In this document: positions 18,533 to 26,928 of the stretch, one piece after another
Numbering within the stretch: the stretch's first letter is position 1
How the letters are laid out: each line of letters starts with the position of its first letter
Assembly (NCBI GenBank): GCA_001897755.1
Contig: MKUJ01000009.1
Span: forward strand, 5,670-62,589
DNA length: 56,920 nt
DNA from: Afipia sp. 64-13
GTDB taxonomy: Bacteria; Pseudomonadota; Alphaproteobacteria; Rhizobiales; Xanthobacteraceae
Direction of reading: 5' to 3'
Notes under the pieces: model-generated
Database searches by the model: none
What the model was told of the DNA's origin: nothing
Seen by the model: the letters and a program-made list of their open reading frames with translations, nothing else
Translations under genes and position numbers: made by a program

Positions 18533-19603
18533 TCAAGCCACGATATTTTCTCTCACGCGGCTGTGCATGAGGCGCCCGGCAACCGATCCGGTTTGGCGCT
18601 GTGCATCATTGCGTACATGCGCCACATTCTTGATGAAGGCACGCGCCGATGCGTCCCAGGTCTGCGTCAACGCGAAGGCGCGGCACGCCTCGGGCGAGAT
18701 ATCGCGTGCCGCAAGGCACGCGGCCCGTAAATCCTCGCTGAGCACGCCGACCGGCGCATCGCCGATCACATCGCGCGGACCGCAGACCGGAAACGCCGCG
18801 ACCGGCAGGCCGCTCGCCAGCGCCTCCAGGAGCACAAGGCCGAAGGTATCGGTGCGGCTCGGAAACACGAACACATCGGCCGAGGCGTAAATCTCCGCCA
18901 GCCGCTCGCCCTGCATCGCACCGAGAAACACCGCATCACGGTATTTCCTTTCCAGTGCAGCGCGATCCGGACCGTCCCCGACAATCAGCTTGGTGCCGGG
19001 CAGATCGAGATCGAGAAACGCCTCGAGATTCTTTTCCACCGCGACGCGCCCGACCGACAGAAAGACCAGGCGCGGCAGAGCGAGATCGAAATCGCGCGGC
19101 TGGAACAGGTTCGCATCCACTCCCCGCGGCCACAACGCGACATTGCCGAAACCGCGCTCCCGCAATTCATCGGCCAGCGCCGGGGTTGCCGCCATCACCG
19201 CATGGCTCGGCGCATGAAACCGGCGCAGCGCGGCCCAGACCCAGGATTCCGGGATCGGCGAGCGCGCGGCGATGTATTCGGGAAAACGGGTGTGGAAGCT
19301 GGTGGTGAACGGCAGCCGGTGTTTCAGACAATATCGCCGCACCAGAATGCCGATCGGACCTTCGGTCGCGATGTGGATATTGTCCGGTCTGGCCTGCGCG
19401 ATCAGCCGCGCGATCCTGGCAGGCCCCGGAATCGCGACCCGCAGATCGGGATAACTCGGCAGGGCTACGGTGGCGAAGGATTGCGGATTCAGAAAACTGA
19501 TATCGACGCCGAGCGCAGCGGCGGCTTCCGCCATCATGGTCAGCGTGCGAACCACGCCGTTGACTTGCGGATGCCAGGCGTCGGTCGCAATCAGGATACG
19601 CAT
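18533..19603 (-). CDS. GT4-family glycosyltransferase (membrane-lipid or capsule type)
   Basis: A 356-residue GT-B glycosyltransferase of family GT4. The start MRILIATDAWHPQVNGVVRT is the usual N-terminal acceptor-side motif (DAW-P-VNGVVRT), HTRFPEY lies in the acceptor domain, and SRTDTFGLVLLEA near residue 270 is the C-terminal nucleotide-sugar motif (D-x7-E variant of E-x7-E). Close relatives include alpha-mannosyl/glucosyl-transferases acting on diacylglycerol or phosphatidylinositol. The start codon shares one base with the stop of the upstream LpxH-like gene (TGATG), so the two are translationally coupled. Such pairing with a phosphodiesterase and a nearby phospholipid methyltransferase suggests glycolipid synthesis, but no acceptor can be assigned. 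Confidence 0.85.
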   Translation of the reverse strand: MRILIATDAWHPQVNGVVRTLTMMAEAAAALGVDISFLNPQSFATVALPSYPDLRVAIPGPARIARLIAQARPDNIHIATEGPIGILVRRYCLKHRLPFTTSFHTRFPEYIAARSPIPESWVWAALRRFHAPSHAVMAATPALADELRERGFGNVALWPRGVDANLFQPRDFDLALPRLVFLSVGRVAVEKNLEAFLDLDLPGTKLIVGDGPDRAALERKYRDAVFLGAMQGERLAEIYASADVFVFPSRTDTFGLVLLEALASGLPVAAFPVCGPRDVIGDAPVGVLSEDLRAACLAARDISPEACRAFALTQTWDASARAFIKNVAHVRNDAQRQTGSVAGRLMHSRVRENIVA

Positions 19604-20403
19604 CAGGCGGCCTGGGCTGTGGTCAGCGCCGGTGAAGATGCCGGCTGCCGGATCTGCGCGGTCCAGGTCAGAATCTCGAAACGACCGTCATGATGCTCGA
19701 CCAGCGCGGTGCAACTCTCGACCCAGTCGCCGCAGTTCATGTAACGGATGCCATCGTAGTCGCGGATCATCGCATAATGGATGTGGCCGCAGATCACCCC
19801 GTCGGCTTCGTGACGCCGCGCCTCGGCCGCCAGCGTCTGCTCGAACGCGCCGATATAATTGACGGCATTCTTCACTTTCAGCTTGGCCCATTGCGACAGC
19901 GACCAATAGGGCGAACCGAACATGTGGCGGAACGCATTGACCAGCCGGTTCATCTGAATCGCGAGGTCGTAAGCCCTGTCACCGAGATGGGCGAGCCAAC
20001 GCGCGTTCTGCACCACGAGGTCGAACATATCGCCGTGAATGACCAGATAGCGTTTGCCATCGAGCCCCTGATGGATTGCCCGCTCGGCAACCTCGATGCC
20101 GCCAAAATGCGTACCGTAGTAGGAGCGCAGGAACTCGTCATGATTGCCGGGGATATAGAGCACCCGCGCACCCTTGCGCACCCGGCGCAGCATCTTCTGG
20201 ACGAAATCATTGTGGGATTGCGGCCAGTGCCAGTGCGATTTCAGCGCCCAGCCATCGATGATGTCACCGACGAGATAGATCGTATCGGCATCATGGACGC
20301 GGAGGAAATCCAGCAGCCGTTCCGCCTGGGATCCTCGCGCCCCGAGATGCACGTCGGAGATGAACAATGTACGAAAGTGCCGCTCCTGGCTTTCATCGTT
20401 CAT
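19603..20403 (-). CDS. LpxH-like metallophosphoesterase (UDP-2,3-diacylglucosamine hydrolase family)
   Basis: A 266-residue calcineurin-like phosphoesterase. The two-metal motifs are complete: DVHLG (Asp17, His19), GDIIDGW (Asp47), GNHDE (Asn87, His88), a later HGDMFD, and CGHIHYA. The length and pattern match the LpxH/LpxH2 group. Alphaproteobacteria usually use LpxI for the UDP-diacylglucosamine step of lipid A, so this protein may act on another nucleotide-linked or phospholipid substrate. ATG at 20403 is preferred (GGAAAG, 7 nt upstream) over ATG 20418 and TTG 20424, which have no Shine-Dalgarno sequence. Coupled to the downstream GT4 gene by a one-base overlap. Confidence 0.85.
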   Translation of the reverse strand: MNDESQERHFRTLFISDVHLGARGSQAERLLDFLRVHDADTIYLVGDIIDGWALKSHWHWPQSHNDFVQKMLRRVRKGARVLYIPGNHDEFLRSYYGTHFGGIEVAERAIHQGLDGKRYLVIHGDMFDLVVQNARWLAHLGDRAYDLAIQMNRLVNAFRHMFGSPYWSLSQWAKLKVKNAVNYIGAFEQTLAAEARRHEADGVICGHIHYAMIRDYDGIRYMNCGDWVESCTALVEHHDGRFEILTWTAQIRQPASSPALTTAQAA

Positions 20404-20481
20404 AACGGGTCTTTCCATGAGCAAGCAGCTAGCAGAAATCTGTGACAGCCCGATGACGGCAAACGTCCGCAGGCCGCGTGA

Positions 20482-21138
20482 TCACGCCGCAGCGGATACG
20501 CCGGTCCGCTCGAAACAGACCAGCGTGTAAAGACCGAACGGCGCGATCTTGCGCCGCTCGACCAGAATGGCGTTCTCGCTGGACTGCGCCCAGGCCTGCA
20601 GCCGGGCGAAAGGGAATTCGGGGCGCAGGCCAAGCGCGCGGGTGCGCTGCGCCGCCCAGCGCTCCACCACCGCGGCGACACCAACTTCCGAATACAGATG
20701 ATTGACGAGAATGATGCGGCCGCCCGGCTTCACCACCCGCGCGCATTCGCAGAGCACCTGCTCGGGCTGCGCCACCAGCGTGATGACGAATTGCGCGACC
20801 ACGCAATCGAACGTCGCATCGTCGAACGTCATGCGATGCGCATCCATCTGATGCACCGCCTTGACGAACGGATAGCGCCCGCTCGCCATCTTCGCGCGCG
20901 CCTTCTCCAGCATCGGCGCGCTCATATCGATGCCGGTGATCTGCGTACCATGATCGTAGTCGTCGAACGAAAGTCCGGTGCCGACGCCGACCTCGAGAAT
21001 TCTTCCGCCGATGGCCCGCGCCGCCTGCGCCGCCGCGCGGCGACCCGGCACCATGATCGGCCCGCACACCGCATCGTAGATCGGTGCCCAGCGGGCATAG
21101 GCGGTTTCAACGATGTTCGCTTCAAGGTCGAGGCTCAT
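20482..21138 (-). CDS. pmtA: SAM-dependent methyltransferase, PmtA-like (phosphatidylethanolamine N-methyltransferase)
   Basis: A 218-residue class I methyltransferase. SAM motif I is EVGVGTG (residues 49-55), the acidic residue of motif II is in ITGIDMSAPML, and the post-I region DCVVAQFVITLV is followed by GGRIILVNHL. The N-terminal YARWAPIYDAVCG and C-terminal sequence ending in a short LVCFER strand fit the Rhizobium/Sinorhizobium-type PmtA, which methylates phosphatidylethanolamine towards phosphatidylcholine at the inner membrane. A ubiquinone/menaquinone-type methyltransferase is the main alternative. The apparent TTG start at 21147 is replaced by ATG 21138. It lies 78 bp upstream of the LpxH-like gene on the same strand, which fits an envelope-lipid group. 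Confidence 0.75.
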   Translation of the reverse strand: MSLDLEANIVETAYARWAPIYDAVCGPIMVPGRRAAAQAARAIGGRILEVGVGTGLSFDDYDHGTQITGIDMSAPMLEKARAKMASGRYPFVKAVHQMDAHRMTFDDATFDCVVAQFVITLVAQPEQVLCECARVVKPGGRIILVNHLYSEVGVAAVVERWAAQRTRALGLRPEFPFARLQAWAQSSENAILVERRKIAPFGLYTLVCFERTGVSAAA

Positions 21139-21254
21139 ACTGCGCAATCCGGCAAGCGATCCGAGGAATCAGATCCGTTGGTCCTGATTGCGGATAGCAG
21201 CGCCATGCGACAGTGGCGCGACAGAGCGTCGCGCCCGCGCTCCGTGCGGAAGCC

Positions 21255-22061
21255 TCAGTAGAAAGCGTGGAAGTGATGGATCGGGCCGTGCTGATGACCG
21301 ACCTGCAAACGGTCGGCGGCCGCGATCGCGGCGCTGACGAAATCCTTGGCGTGCTGAACCGCATCGGTGAGCGTCTCGCCCTTGGCAAGACCGGCGGCAA
21401 TCGCGGACGACAGCGAACAGCCGGTGCCGTGCGTGTTCCGGGTTGCCACCCGCTTCGCGGCGAACCGGACAACATCGCTTTCCGTGATGAGGTAATCGAT
21501 GCTCTCGGGGCCCTCGCCATGACCGCCCTTGATCAGAACGGCCGGCACGCCCAGACGCAGGATACGCCGGCCTTGATCGACGATGGCGCTTTCGGTCGTG
21601 GCCAGCGGCGCGCCGAGCAGTTCCGCCGCCTCCGGCAGGTTCGGCGTCGCGATGCTGGCCAGCGGGATCAACCGGGTCCGCAGCGCATCCACCGCCTCCG
21701 CAGCCAGCAGGCGCGCGCCCGAGGTCGCGATCATCACCGGATCGAGCACGACATTCCTCGCGTGCCAATGCGTCAGCCGGTCGGCAATCGCTCCGATCAC
21801 GCGGTCCGAACCCACCATGCCGATCTTCACCGCCGCGACGTCGAGATCGCTCAGCACGGCATCGATCTGCGCGGCGACGAATTCCGCCGGCGCTTCATGA
21901 ATGCCGGTGACGCCTTGCGTGTTCTGCGCGGTCAACGCCGCAATCGCCGACGCGCCATAAACGCCAAGCGCACTGAACGTCTTGAGGTCAGCCTGAATGC
22001 CTGCTCCACCGGAGGAATCGGAGCCTGCAATGGTGAGCGCAATCGGGATTTTCTTGGTCAT
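21255..22061 (-). CDS. thiD: Hydroxymethylpyrimidine/phosphomethylpyrimidine kinase
   Basis: A 268-residue ribokinase-fold kinase of thiamine synthesis. The N-terminal ALTIAGSDSSGGAGIQADLK is the family hallmark for HMP binding, with QNTQGV soon after. DPVMIATSGARLL and HGTGCSLSSAIAAGLAKG hold the phosphate-binding and catalytic anion-hole motifs (the Cys in GTGC is typical of ThiD). It phosphorylates HMP to HMP-P and then HMP-PP in the cytoplasm. It is a stand-alone ThiD without a fused ThiE. No other thi gene and no TPP riboswitch is visible next to it. Confidence 0.95.
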   Translation of the reverse strand: MTKKIPIALTIAGSDSSGGAGIQADLKTFSALGVYGASAIAALTAQNTQGVTGIHEAPAEFVAAQIDAVLSDLDVAAVKIGMVGSDRVIGAIADRLTHWHARNVVLDPVMIATSGARLLAAEAVDALRTRLIPLASIATPNLPEAAELLGAPLATTESAIVDQGRRILRLGVPAVLIKGGHGEGPESIDYLITESDVVRFAAKRVATRNTHGTGCSLSSAIAAGLAKGETLTDAVQHAKDFVSAAIAAADRLQVGHQHGPIHHFHAFY

Positions 22062-22209
22062 CTGACAATATCCGCCGCGCCCGAACTGGCGCGCCGGATT
22101 GTCGTAGCCCGCCAGTCCACGGCCAGCAAGCGGCCCGCGCGCGACCCTTGCCAGGCCACCGGGATTTGGGCTCTATAGCCATGAAAAAATTGACCTGGAG
22201 CAGATACCG

Positions 22210-22446
22210 ATGGTCCCGTTCTTCGTTCAGATCAAATGCAAGATGGGCCAGTCCTATGCCGTCGCGGACGCCCTTTCCGAAGCCGAGATCGCCTCGGAAA
22301 TCTATTCCACGGCCGGCGACTATGATCTGCTGGTGAAGTTCTATGTCGAGCGCGACGTCGACATCGGGCACTTCGTCAACGAGAAGGTCCAGTCGATTCC
22401 GGGCGTTCAGGACACCTATACGATTATCACATTCAAGGCCTTTTGA
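22210..22446 (+). CDS. Stand-alone AsnC/Lrp-type ligand-binding (RAM) domain protein
   Basis: A 78-residue protein that is only the effector-binding alpha-beta domain of Lrp/AsnC regulators. VPFFVQIKCKMGQSYAVADAL, with SEIYSTAGDYDLLVKFYV and the terminal VQDTYTIITFKAF, are the typical RAM strands. No helix-turn-helix is present. A GGAG box lies 9 nt before the ATG. Such small proteins form oligomeric rings and may bind amino acids or interact with full-length Lrp-family regulators. It is divergent from thiD and convergent with the cytochrome gene. Length is complete for the family. Confidence 0.9.
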   Translation: MVPFFVQIKCKMGQSYAVADALSEAEIASEIYSTAGDYDLLVKFYVERDVDIGHFVNEKVQSIPGVQDTYTIITFKAF

Positions 22447-22462
22447 GATCGGCGGCTGACTT

Positions 22463-23374
22463 TCAGGACTTTTTCGGGCGCGGCGGACCATCCACCGGCG
22501 GCAGGGATTTCAGATAGGCCGCCATGGCGGCGCGATCCTCATCGCTGAGTTGCGAGGTGTTCTTGATGACGGCCACCATCGAGCCGCCGGCGGTGTCGCC
22601 GTCCGGCAATTCTCCGGTCTTGAGGAAATAGGCAAGGTCCTTCTCCGACCAGTCCTTCAGCCCCTTCTGGGTGATGTTGGGCACCCAGCCGCGCCCCTCC
22701 GGATTCGGACCGCCAGCGAAACGCTGGGCGCGAACGAGGCCGCCCAGCATGTTGCGCGGGCTGTGACATTCGGCGCAATGCCCCCAGCCGTTGACGAGAT
22801 AGGCGCCGCGATTCCACTGCGCCGACTGCGACGGATCCGGCTTAAACGCCTCCTGGTTCAGAAACAGCCATTTCCAGCCACCGACCAGACGGCGGATATA
22901 GAAGGGAAACGTCAGCTCATGATTCTTGTCCCTGCTGGACACCGGCGGCAAGGTTTTGAGATAGGCGAAGAGATCGCGCGCATCGTCGAGTCTGGCGTTG
23001 CGATACGAGCCGTAGGGAAACGACGGAAAATAATGCGTTCCGTCCGGTGAGGTGCCTTCGATGACGGCATTGACGAAATCCGCCTCGCTCCATTTGCCGA
23101 TGCCGTCCGCCGGATCGGGCGAAATATTCGGTGCGTAGAACGTACCGAACGGAGAATGAAGCGCGAGCCCCCCGCCCAGCACCGTGCGCGGCTGCCCGGC
23201 GCTCGCGTGACATGACGCGCACCCGCCAGCATTGAAAACCGTCTCGCCATTGGCAAGGTTCGGAGTATAGGCCGGCAAGGCGTGCGCCGAGACGACGGCA
23301 GGCGCGGTCACGATCCAGAACACTGCGGCGCCCGCAACAAAAGCCACGGCAGCGAACAAAACAAATTTCCGCAT
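22463..23374 (-). CDS. Membrane-anchored diheme c-type cytochrome
   Basis: A 303-residue cytochrome with two CxxCH haem sites: Cys52/Cys55/His56 (CASCH) and Cys200/Cys203/His204 (CAECH). The N-terminal hydrophobic segment (about residues 3-28) is either a signal peptide or a single anchor. The pattern is that of the diheme subunit of gluconate/alcohol/aldehyde dehydrogenase-type complexes (PQQ or flavin dehydrogenases). SFPYGSYRNARLDDARDLFAY and the second-domain LPDGDTAGGSM are typical. No dehydrogenase subunit is adjacent. ATG 23374 is chosen because the longer frame from 23467 would bury the signal sequence. The next gene upstream on this strand encodes a second cytochrome. Confidence 0.88.
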   Translation of the reverse strand: MRKFVLFAAVAFVAGAAVFWIVTAPAVVSAHALPAYTPNLANGETVFNAGGCASCHASAGQPRTVLGGGLALHSPFGTFYAPNISPDPADGIGKWSEADFVNAVIEGTSPDGTHYFPSFPYGSYRNARLDDARDLFAYLKTLPPVSSRDKNHELTFPFYIRRLVGGWKWLFLNQEAFKPDPSQSAQWNRGAYLVNGWGHCAECHSPRNMLGGLVRAQRFAGGPNPEGRGWVPNITQKGLKDWSEKDLAYFLKTGELPDGDTAGGSMVAVIKNTSQLSDEDRAAMAAYLKSLPPVDGPPRPKKS

Positions 23375-23510
23375 CAGCCCATTCCCGGATCCGGCCTCAC
23401 GCGCTCTGACATCACCCTTGCGACACGTCTCATCGTGCGGGCGCTCGAAGCGAAAGGGCCGACGCATTCCGGCGTCTGCCCTTTCGCCTCCAAACCTCGC
23501 TCAGACTGGA

Positions 23511-23954
23511 TCAACCGTTCTTGATCCGGAAGGTTTCGTGACAACCCGAGCATTGCTTGCCGATCGCCGGCAGGCTCGCTTTCAGCGTATCGATATCCTT
23601 GATCTTGCCCTTGGCTTCGCCCACCGCCTTGCCGAAATTGGCGATATGGGCATCGAACTCGGCCTTCTCGTCCCAGATCTTCGGCGACGGGCTGTAATCG
23701 CCATCCGGCTTGGCGTTCTTCAGGCTGACGGGATACAGCGTCGGCAGTTTCTTGACGGTCTCCTCGAGTTGCGCCAGCGCGTCATTTACCGCTGCCTGAT
23801 CGTAAGGTTTCTCTCCCTTCACCATCGGCGACAGCACGGCGCCCATCACCTTGCCATTTGCTTTCATGACGGTGCGGCCCTGATTGGCGTCCTGGGCGGC
23901 GACAACGCCAGCTCCCAGCAATACGGCGGCGGCGACGGTAAAAATGCGAATCAT
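23511..23954 (-). CDS. Class II cytochrome c (cytochrome c' family)
   Basis: A 147-residue periplasmic cytochrome. A cleavable signal peptide (about residues 1-20, ending VVAA-QD) leads into a four-helix-bundle sequence with the haem motif at the very C-terminus, Cys135-Ser-Gly-Cys138-His139, followed by ETFRIKNG. The C-terminal CxxCH with CHETFR is diagnostic of cytochrome c' / c-556. The sixth-ligand position cannot be judged reliably. It could carry electrons or bind NO/CO. The open frame runs to 24113, but ATG 23954 begins the signal peptide. It is upstream of the diheme cytochrome by 136 bp and may share its transcript. Confidence 0.92.
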   Translation of the reverse strand: MIRIFTVAAAVLLGAGVVAAQDANQGRTVMKANGKVMGAVLSPMVKGEKPYDQAAVNDALAQLEETVKKLPTLYPVSLKNAKPDGDYSPSPKIWDEKAEFDAHIANFGKAVGEAKGKIKDIDTLKASLPAIGKQCSGCHETFRIKNG

Positions 23955-24159
23955 CAGAAATCTCCAGGCGGGATACGGATTAGAACGACTCCAGAAGTCG
24001 ATCATCGCAAACTTGGTGATGCAACTTGGAAATTTCGTGTCGCACCGGGAATTTTCGATGGACGGTCTTGTTGCGCGGGGTCGAATGGCCGCCACATCAG
24101 AGCGATAGCGCATGCCTGTACCGGATTGAGACCAAATGTCGCGCTGAAATGAAATGATG

Positions 24160-25689
24160 TTACGGCCGGACCAGGGAGCGCAACCACGCGCTGCCGAACA
24201 TCAGAACGACCGACGTGCCGTAAACCACGGCGCCCGCCACGATCAGAATGCAGAGCTGCGCCACATCGCCTAGCGCGGCCGTGCCGGCGAAAACGACATC
24301 GATCTTGTAGACCGCAGCCCACAGCGCGACCGCCAGCGCGACGCCGCACACGGTGAATTTCTTCAGCGACAACACCAATGCGCGATCGAATTCGAGAAAG
24401 CCGCGCCGGACGGCAAACACCAGCACCAGCACCAGATTGACCCAGGCCCCCACCGCCGTGGCAAGCGCGAGACCGACTTGCGCCAGCGAACCGACCAGCG
24501 CCACCTTCAACGCCACGTTGACAGCAACGCCGGTGAGCGCCGCTTTCACCGGCGTCGCCGTATCCTTGCGGGCATAGAATGTCGCGACCGCGCTGCGGAT
24601 CAGCACGAAAGGAATGAGACCGACCGCATAGGCGGCAAGCGTCGTGGCCGCCGTGTGCGCATCGGCCGCCGTGAAAGCGCCGCGCTCGAACATCGCCCGC
24701 ATGATGACATCGGGGACCACGAGAAACGCCGCCACGCAGGGAACGGAAAACAGCAGCGTGAATTCGAAAGCACGTCGCTGCGCCGCCATCGCCCCTTCAT
24801 GATCGCCGGCAGTGATCCGGCGCGACATGTCCGGCAACAGCACGGTGCCGATTGCAATGCCGATCACCCCGATTGGCAATTGGTTGAGCCGGTCGGCATA
24901 ATACAGCGCCGACAGCGCGCCGGAGGCGAGGAATGTTGCGATGATGGTATCGGCGAACAGCGCGACCTGCGTGCCCATCGAGCCGAGCGTGGCGGGACCG
25001 AGCGCACGGAAGAAACCGCGCACGTCCTCGTCGAGCTTGAGCGCGGTGAATTTCGGCAGCACGCCCGTCTTGCCGGCATCGCCCGCCAAAAGGAAAAACT
25101 GCAGGAAGCCGGAGATCAGAACGCCCCACGCCGCAGCGTGTCCGGCAGTCGGGAAGAACGCCGCGAGCGCGAGCGTCGCCATCATCGACAGGTTGAGGAA
25201 GATCGAGGCGGCGGCCGCGCTGGCGAAGCGCTGCATCACATTGAGGATGCCGCCATAGAGCGTCACCAGCGTGATCAGCAGCAAATAGGGAAACGTGATC
25301 CGCGTCAGCTCGATCGCAAGCTCACGCTGAGACGGATCGTCGGAAAAGCCGGGGGCAAGCAGCGAAATGGCCTGCGGCATGAACACCCACGCCACCACCA
25401 GCAGGACAAGCTGGGTGCTGAACAGCAGCGTGAAAATGCGGTTGGCGAACAGATGCGCCGCCAGCGAGCCGCCGCGCTCCTGCACATGGGCATAGGCGGG
25501 AATGAAGGCGGCGTTGAACGCGCCCTCGGCGAAGATCGCCCGGAAATGGTTGGGCAGCCGCAACGCAACGAAAAATGCGTCCGCCACCGGACCCGCGCCA
25601 AGGATGGCCGCCAGCATGATGTCGCGAGCAAACCCCGTCACACGCGACAGAAGGGTATAGCCGCCGACGGTGAAAATACGACCGAGCAT
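24160..25689 (-). CDS. murJ: Lipid II flippase MurJ
   Basis: A 509-residue MurJ/MviN protein with about 14 hydrophobic segments. The start MLGRIFTVGGYTLLSRVTGF is the conserved helix 1. RLPNHFRAIFAEGAFNAAFIPAY holds the conserved first periplasmic/cytoplasmic loop, and YYADRLNQLPIGVIGIAIGTVLLPD is the central-cavity helix 7 region. It flips undecaprenyl-linked peptidoglycan precursor across the inner membrane. It ends 43 bp... of intergenic sequence after the stop-proximal end of the aminotransferase gene (3' end at 25733), so the two may be cotranscribed. Length is normal for the family. Confidence 0.95.
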   Translation of the reverse strand: MLGRIFTVGGYTLLSRVTGFARDIMLAAILGAGPVADAFFVALRLPNHFRAIFAEGAFNAAFIPAYAHVQERGGSLAAHLFANRIFTLLFSTQLVLLVVAWVFMPQAISLLAPGFSDDPSQRELAIELTRITFPYLLLITLVTLYGGILNVMQRFASAAAASIFLNLSMMATLALAAFFPTAGHAAAWGVLISGFLQFFLLAGDAGKTGVLPKFTALKLDEDVRGFFRALGPATLGSMGTQVALFADTIIATFLASGALSALYYADRLNQLPIGVIGIAIGTVLLPDMSRRITAGDHEGAMAAQRRAFEFTLLFSVPCVAAFLVVPDVIMRAMFERGAFTAADAHTAATTLAAYAVGLIPFVLIRSAVATFYARKDTATPVKAALTGVAVNVALKVALVGSLAQVGLALATAVGAWVNLVLVLVFAVRRGFLEFDRALVLSLKKFTVCGVALAVALWAAVYKIDVVFAGTAALGDVAQLCILIVAGAVVYGTSVVLMFGSAWLRSLVRP

Positions 25690-25732
25690 CAGTCGCTTCT
25701 ACAGCATCGGGCAGCGACGCAAAACGCCGAAC

Positions 25733-26884
25733 TCAGGCGGCGAGCGCGTCGCGCACAGCCTTGATGACACGGTCCTGGGCGGCTTCCTCCAGATAAGGAT
25801 GCATCGGCAGGCTGATGACGTCCTCAGACAGCCGCTCGCTGACCGGCAGGCCGCCGTCCGCCACCGGAAAGTGGCGGTAAGCCGTCTGCTGGTGCATGGA
25901 CTTCGGATAATAGATCGCCGTCGGAATGCCCCTACTCTTGAGCGCATCGGCGAAGGCGGCACGGTCGGCTCCGCCCGGCAGACGGATGGTATATTGCGCC
26001 CAGGTCGAGACATTGCCCTCGGATACCACCGGCACCTTGACCACATCGCCAAGGCCGTCGGCATAGCGCTGCGCCACCTTGTTGCGCGCGGCAATCTCGT
26101 CCGGGAAAATCTTCAGCTTTTCGATCAGGACCGCCGCCTGCACGGTATCGAGACGCCCCGTCAGGCCAAGCCGGACATTGTCGTATTTCTCGGTGCCCTG
26201 CCCGTGCACGCGCACGCTGCGCAGCGCCTCGGCAAGATCGGCGTCGTCGGTGAAGATCGCACCGCCGTCGCCATAGCAGCCGAGCGGCTTGGCCGGGAAA
26301 AAGCTGGTGGCGGTAGCAAGCCCGAAGGTGCCGAGCCGCTTGCCCTTGTAGGTCGCGCCAAAGCTTTGCGCCGCGTCGTCCAGTACGAACAGGCCCTCGG
26401 CCTGCGCAACCGCCGCGACCGCATCGTGATCCGCGGCCTGGCCGAACAGATCGACCGGGATGATGGCCTTGACGTTCAGACCCAGCCGCCTGGCGGTGGC
26501 GATGCCGCGTTTCAGCGACTCGATATCGATATTGAAGGTCGTCTCGTCGACATCGACGAACACCGGCGTCGCGCCGGCCAGCGCCACCACCTCGCCGGTG
26601 GCGCAGAAGGTAAAGGTCGGGCAGATCACGGCATCGCCCGGGCCGATGTTCTTCGCCATCAGCACCATCAGCAGGGCGTCGGTGCCGCTGGCGCAGGCCA
26701 CGACATGCTTGGCACCGCTGAATGCCGCAAGGTCAGCTTCCAGTTGCGTGACTTCAGGTCCGTTGATGAACTGACAATGGGTCAGAACGCGGCCGACCGC
26801 CTCGTCGATCGCGGTGCCGAGCCGGCGGCGCTGCGCGCCGATGTCGATGAAAGCCACGGGATCCGGACGCATATGCTGATTCAT
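25733..26884 (-). CDS. gnnB: DegT/DnrJ/EryC1 aminotransferase, GnnB-like (3-amino-sugar synthesis)
   Basis: A 383-residue PLP aminotransferase of the sugar-aminotransferase family. The PLP Lys is Lys199 in SFFPAKPLG. Other family marks are SGTDALLMVLMA near residue 70, FVLDDAAQSFGA (Asp170 for the pyridine ring, Gln173) and HGQGTEKYDN. It acts on 3-keto nucleotide sugars with glutamate as donor. Next to a UDP-GlcNAc 3-dehydrogenase-like gene, it most likely makes UDP-GlcNAc3N (GnnA/GnnB route), the precursor of the 2,3-diaminoglucose lipid A known in Bradyrhizobium relatives. A WbpE-type role in diacetamido-uronic acid synthesis is the alternative. ATG 26884 has an AAGG box close upstream; the longer frame is unsupported. 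Confidence 0.8.
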   Translation of the reverse strand: MNQHMRPDPVAFIDIGAQRRRLGTAIDEAVGRVLTHCQFINGPEVTQLEADLAAFSGAKHVVACASGTDALLMVLMAKNIGPGDAVICPTFTFCATGEVVALAGATPVFVDVDETTFNIDIESLKRGIATARRLGLNVKAIIPVDLFGQAADHDAVAAVAQAEGLFVLDDAAQSFGATYKGKRLGTFGLATATSFFPAKPLGCYGDGGAIFTDDADLAEALRSVRVHGQGTEKYDNVRLGLTGRLDTVQAAVLIEKLKIFPDEIAARNKVAQRYADGLGDVVKVPVVSEGNVSTWAQYTIRLPGGADRAAFADALKSRGIPTAIYYPKSMHQQTAYRHFPVADGGLPVSERLSEDVISLPMHPYLEEAAQDRVIKAVRDALAA

Positions 26885-26928
26885 GAAACCTTGCCAAAAT
26901 CTGCTGAAGGAAACGCTAGGCGCAAGCG

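Noticed and set aside
24478-25764. A 428-codon + strand frame opposite murJ
   Set aside because: murJ is complete and recognisable; the opposite frame is Arg/Gln/His-rich and lacks motifs.
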